A stretch of DNA of 64,000 nt, from the NCBI GenBank assembly GCA_014898425.1, contig RCSZ01000015.1:1674001-1738000 (forward strand), written 5' to 3'. Under the pieces are notes generated by a model. The model was not told where the DNA came from, did not search any database, and saw only the letters and a list, made by a program, of their open reading frames with translations. The stretch is from Botryotinia globosa (taxonomy: Eukaryota; Ascomycota; Leotiomycetes; Helotiales; Sclerotiniaceae). The translations under genes were made by a program, and so were the position numbers. Below are positions 60,966-64,000 of this stretch, one piece after another. Positions within the stretch are counted from its first letter, which is position 1, and the number at the start of each line of letters is the position of its first letter.

Positions 60966-62095
60966 ATGTCCCAATCCATTCCCAAAACCACCAAAACTTG
61001 GAGAATTGAAGGATCAAACGGATTTGATAGCTTGAAATATGATACTCAAGCTACACTTCCAGAGTTGGGTGCTAACGACGTTCTTGTGAAATTTCACGCT
61101 GCTTCATTGAACTACAGAGATTTGATAATACCCAAAGTAAGTTTGTAAAACCAATGCTACCTTTGGTGATACTGCTCCCGTACTTGAAACTAACCAGTCA
61201 TTTTCTTCCTTAGGGCCAATATCCATTTCCACGTAAAGATGGCATAATTCCCGGCTCCGATGGTGCTGGCGAAGTCCTTGCTGTCGGATCAAAAGTAACT
61301 CGATTTGCCCCCGGTGCCAAGGTCCTTACTCTTTTCAGTCAAACTCACTATGGTGGTTCGCTCGACCATTTATCTATGCAAAGTGGCTTGGGTGGTGTCA
61401 TGGATGGTACACTTCGTCAACACGGTGTCTTTAACGAAAATGGGCTCGTAGACATGCCTTCCTCCCTTTCATACCTCGAAGGGGCAACCCTGCCATGTGC
61501 AGCCGTCACAGCCTGGAATGCTCTATATGGATTAAAGCCGCTGAAACCTAGTGATGTGGTTCTCACGCAAGGAACTGGTGGTGTTAGCATATTCGCTGTC
61601 CAATTCGCCAAAGCAGCTGGGGCAACTGTAATTGCCACAACCTCCTCCGAGTCAAAGGCTTTGACACTCAAAAAACTCGGCGCCGATCATGTAATCAATT
61701 ACAAAACCACTCCAGAATGGGGTGCACATGCCAAATCCCTTACTCCCAAGTCCGCTGGCGTATCGCACATTCTCGAAGTCGGCGGTCCAACTACCATGGC
61801 ACAATCTCTACAAGCCATCAAGATCGACGGAGTTATTAGTATAATTGGATTTGTGGGCGGACAAGCCAAAGAAAAGGAGCCAGGATTTTTGGACTGTTTG
61901 ACAAACGTCTGTACCGTTAGAGGTTTGCTCGTAGGAAGCAGAGAAATGTTCGAGGATATGAACAGGGCAATTGATGCAAATGGAATCAAACCAGTGGTCG
62001 ATGAAAAGGTATTCGGACTGGATGAGCTTAAAGAGGCTTATCAATATATGTGGGACCAGAAACATTTCGGCAAGTTGGCCATTAAAATCGAGTAG
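60966..62095 (+). CDS. MDR-family quinone oxidoreductase-like dehydrogenase
   Basis: Two exons (60966-61136, 61214-62095) joined across a 77-base intron give 350 residues. The N-terminal GroES-like fold shows VLVKFHAASLNYRDLIIPKG and IIPGSDGAGEVLAVGSKVTR. The nucleotide-binding Rossmann fold has LTQGTGGVSIFAVQFAKAAG and GADHVINYKTTPEWG. The usual zinc-ligand pattern of alcohol dehydrogenases (GHE and the four-Cys lobe) is absent, so this is a zinc-free NAD(P)H-dependent reductase of the quinone-oxidoreductase type acting on an unknown carbonyl or enone. The start has an A-rich context (CAATATGTCC). It is cytosolic by lack of signals. No lesion. Confidence 0.87.
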
Positions 62096-63901
62096 AGGCA
62101 AGTAAGTATATTACTATGAGTACTAGGAAATTCAGGATTGTCAGGAGTCCCGTTTGGCTATATTATCAATATATACTTTAAACGAAGTAACACGGATGAG
62201 ACTCTATTTCGTACACACTTTTCCAGGGCATTCTCTATTCACAATTTAAACTCATTTGTTTCATCTTTTCTCATTCCTTTCCATTTATATTTTGGAATTT
62301 CTCATTCTCATGATTCCCAGAAAATAATCATTGAAAGTCGGCAAAGGGTACAGATTCTTTTATCCTATTTCGCTCTCCATTCTTCATCCGTCGCTGCTCA
62401 TGCTCTCTTTCACCTTGCTTGTCCCACCTCCACAGTGTTTACATCTACAAAATTGGCGATCAGAGTTCGCTGGCTGAGACTCTTTCGCATATGAGAGTCC
62501 GCAGCACAGTGCACGTTCTGTTTCAATAACAGGATTGTACCTGCGTGAACCTACTTCGTATATACCTGTACTCGCAATTCCTTTTACTGATAGCTCTCGT
62601 CTTGATTTTTGGGCTTGGATGTTCGCACTGTTGTGAACCTTTGCACTTGTATAATCTGGGACAGTGTGTATAATGGTTCTAAATAGTTTCTACAGCACTC
62701 TCTTCTAGGATTGCAGCTCGAATTCTTCAAAGTAGAGTTCGCGTTGAGCTTTGGTGATTTGACGAATTCATTTCCGTGTAATTTCGAGGGCGTTCGAGTG
62801 GATGCTTGGATTTTCTATCTTTCTTTGGCATCCTGAAGCATCGCATCGCACTACATCGCAAGCTTCCTCGTTATTGGACACATGGTCATCTAATGGGGCA
62901 GGGTGTGAGGAGTAGACGACCTCGAAATGTCTATATGATCGAAGATCTTCCCGGAAAGTCAAGCGGCCAGATACTTAGTGATCCACAAGGGGGTTATTTC
63001 CACCCAGTCTCTGATAAATTTGAACTTGAGGGCTACTACAGTAGTATCTATTGCATGGTAGTTCATTGTGTATAATTACATTGCCATTGTAGTCCCAGGT
63101 ACGGACAGTCTGAGTTTCACAGCGCCGGTTGCATCAGGGATACTAAAATACCGGTCTCATAGTACTCTGCAAACATCAAGTGAATGAGAATATGATGGCT
63201 CTCGGGAGTTCATTATAGTGGAGGTAGAACGATTTGCTATGTAGTCCTGAGGGCAGCGAGCCAAGAGGATGAGGGTCTTGTCCTAACGATGATATGTCTG
63301 CGGTAATAATTATATATAGTAACATTTTATATATGAGTATCGCGATTAGTATAAATGCTATTTGGGGTCTAGTATGTACTATTTTGGGTTATTTTACCTT
63401 TGCAAAGATTGCTATTCTAGTTCTAGTAAAATATTGAGATTTTGATTTTGAAAAGGAAAAAAGGAATTGATTTTCTAAGTATAGTAGATTTTCCGGATCT
63501 TCTAAATCTTCTGATTAGCTAAATCTAGGTTCTTGCTCAACTTTAAAATTGAGAGTTATGCCATTGAAAGCTAAATTTATCTGTTATTGAGGCAGAGGGT
63601 GGACGAAGCAGACTCTCTCATCTTCGAGTGTATAGCGCTACTCCACAGGTTTGCTGTCTTATTCAGGCTATCTTTGCAATATACACTCAAAATATTTGTT
63701 GGTATTCGATGAGCTAGTACTTAGGAGCATCAACTCTTTATCAGGTCGGATTACTCAGAGGAAATCAAGTCTTCCAAAATCAATGGTTCAATCACATGAT
63801 CAATATCAATATCAAAACGAAACACTATTGACTGAATGTAAATTTGCTATATAATAGGTGCGAGATTCTAGTTACATTCTTCAAGTCAAAGCCATACCGA
63901 T
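62096..63901. other. Convergent intergenic region between the MDR and protease genes
   Basis: Short frames only, none protein-like. It includes the presumed 3' ends of both flanking genes. Confidence 0.4.
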
Positions 63902-64000
63902 TTATGCGGCAGTAGCGAAACCAATGCGGGAGTTGGTGGTGTCGTAGACCGAGTAGTATTGCTCCAAGAACTTCTGTCCGATGATGGTGTTGACACCGGA
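63902..64000 (-). CDS. Pepsin-like aspartic protease, C-terminal end (partial)
   Basis: The minus strand at the right edge reads SGVNTIIGQKFLEQYYSVYD followed by TTNSRIGFATAA and a stop at 63902. This is the closing strand of family A1 peptidases ('ILG..FL..YY.VYD..N.RIGFA'). The rest of the gene, with both catalytic Asp motifs, lies beyond the window. Such enzymes are usually secreted or vacuolar; location cannot be judged here. Confidence 0.8.
   Translation of the reverse strand, partial: SGVNTIIGQKFLEQYYSVYDTTNSRIGFATAA

Noticed and set aside
61417..62101. Three minus-strand frames under the MDR gene
   Set aside because: Antisense shadows of a well-supported exon.

Overview
This window is nuclear DNA of a filamentous ascomycete, most likely a leotiomycete and plausibly from the Sclerotiniaceae. 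What is seen: short introns of 49-78 bases with GT..AG ends and CTAAC/TACTAAT-like branch sites, long intergenic distances, strongly AT-rich islands, and genes typical of filamentous fungi, including a XlnR-type xylanolytic regulator, an Lst4/FNIP protein, a SulP transporter and an OPT transporter. The lineage guess is inference from protein resemblance. I found no rRNA, tRNA, CRISPR array or bacterial feature.

Positions 1-22 kb are gene-poor and look like a graveyard. They hold an AT-saturated repeat block at the left edge and decayed copies of a BTB/POZ gene (about 2.96-3.72 kb), an MFS transporter (6.75-7.6 kb), a DUF4267 membrane protein (7.9-8.3 kb) and a tannase/feruloyl esterase with its middle missing (17.3-17.95 kb). 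One frameshifted lineage-specific ORF lies at 4.0-4.8 kb. Short terminal-inverted-repeat (TIR) elements and a dispersed paired 25-mer repeat lie between them. Many lesions and TIR differences are C/T or G/A transitions, as expected of repeat-induced point mutation (RIP).

Positions 22-40 kb hold one large intact gene, lst4 (minus strand, 25.5-29.2 kb), set in long low-complexity DNA. The plus strand is nearly free of G from 22.35 to 24.35 kb and rich in G at 29.4-30.4 kb upstream of lst4. Microsatellites and two further AT-rich TIR elements (34.17-34.66 and 38.98-39.60 kb) follow.

Positions 40-64 kb are the gene-dense part: an F-box protein (frameshifted), an OPT oligopeptide transporter (five exons or more, frameshifted), a peroxisomal-type enoyl-CoA hydratase, a relic of an unrecognised gene, a SulP anion transporter, xlnR (minus, four exons), an MDR quinone-oxidoreductase-like enzyme, and the last 32 residues of a pepsin-like aspartic protease at the right edge (minus). 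These genes do not form a recognisable metabolic cluster. xlnR (hemicellulose degradation) and the transporters fit a plant-biomass-degrading lifestyle, but that is context only.

The most useful points for a reader are these. (1) The F-box and OPT genes are each broken by what looks like loss of a single G from a TGG/GGG run and are otherwise clean, so they may be assembly errors or very young pseudogenes. (2) At least six TIR-bounded elements are present. (3) Three copies of a repeat each carry two 25-mer boxes at 40-41 bp spacing. I did not see a convincing new multi-gene system.
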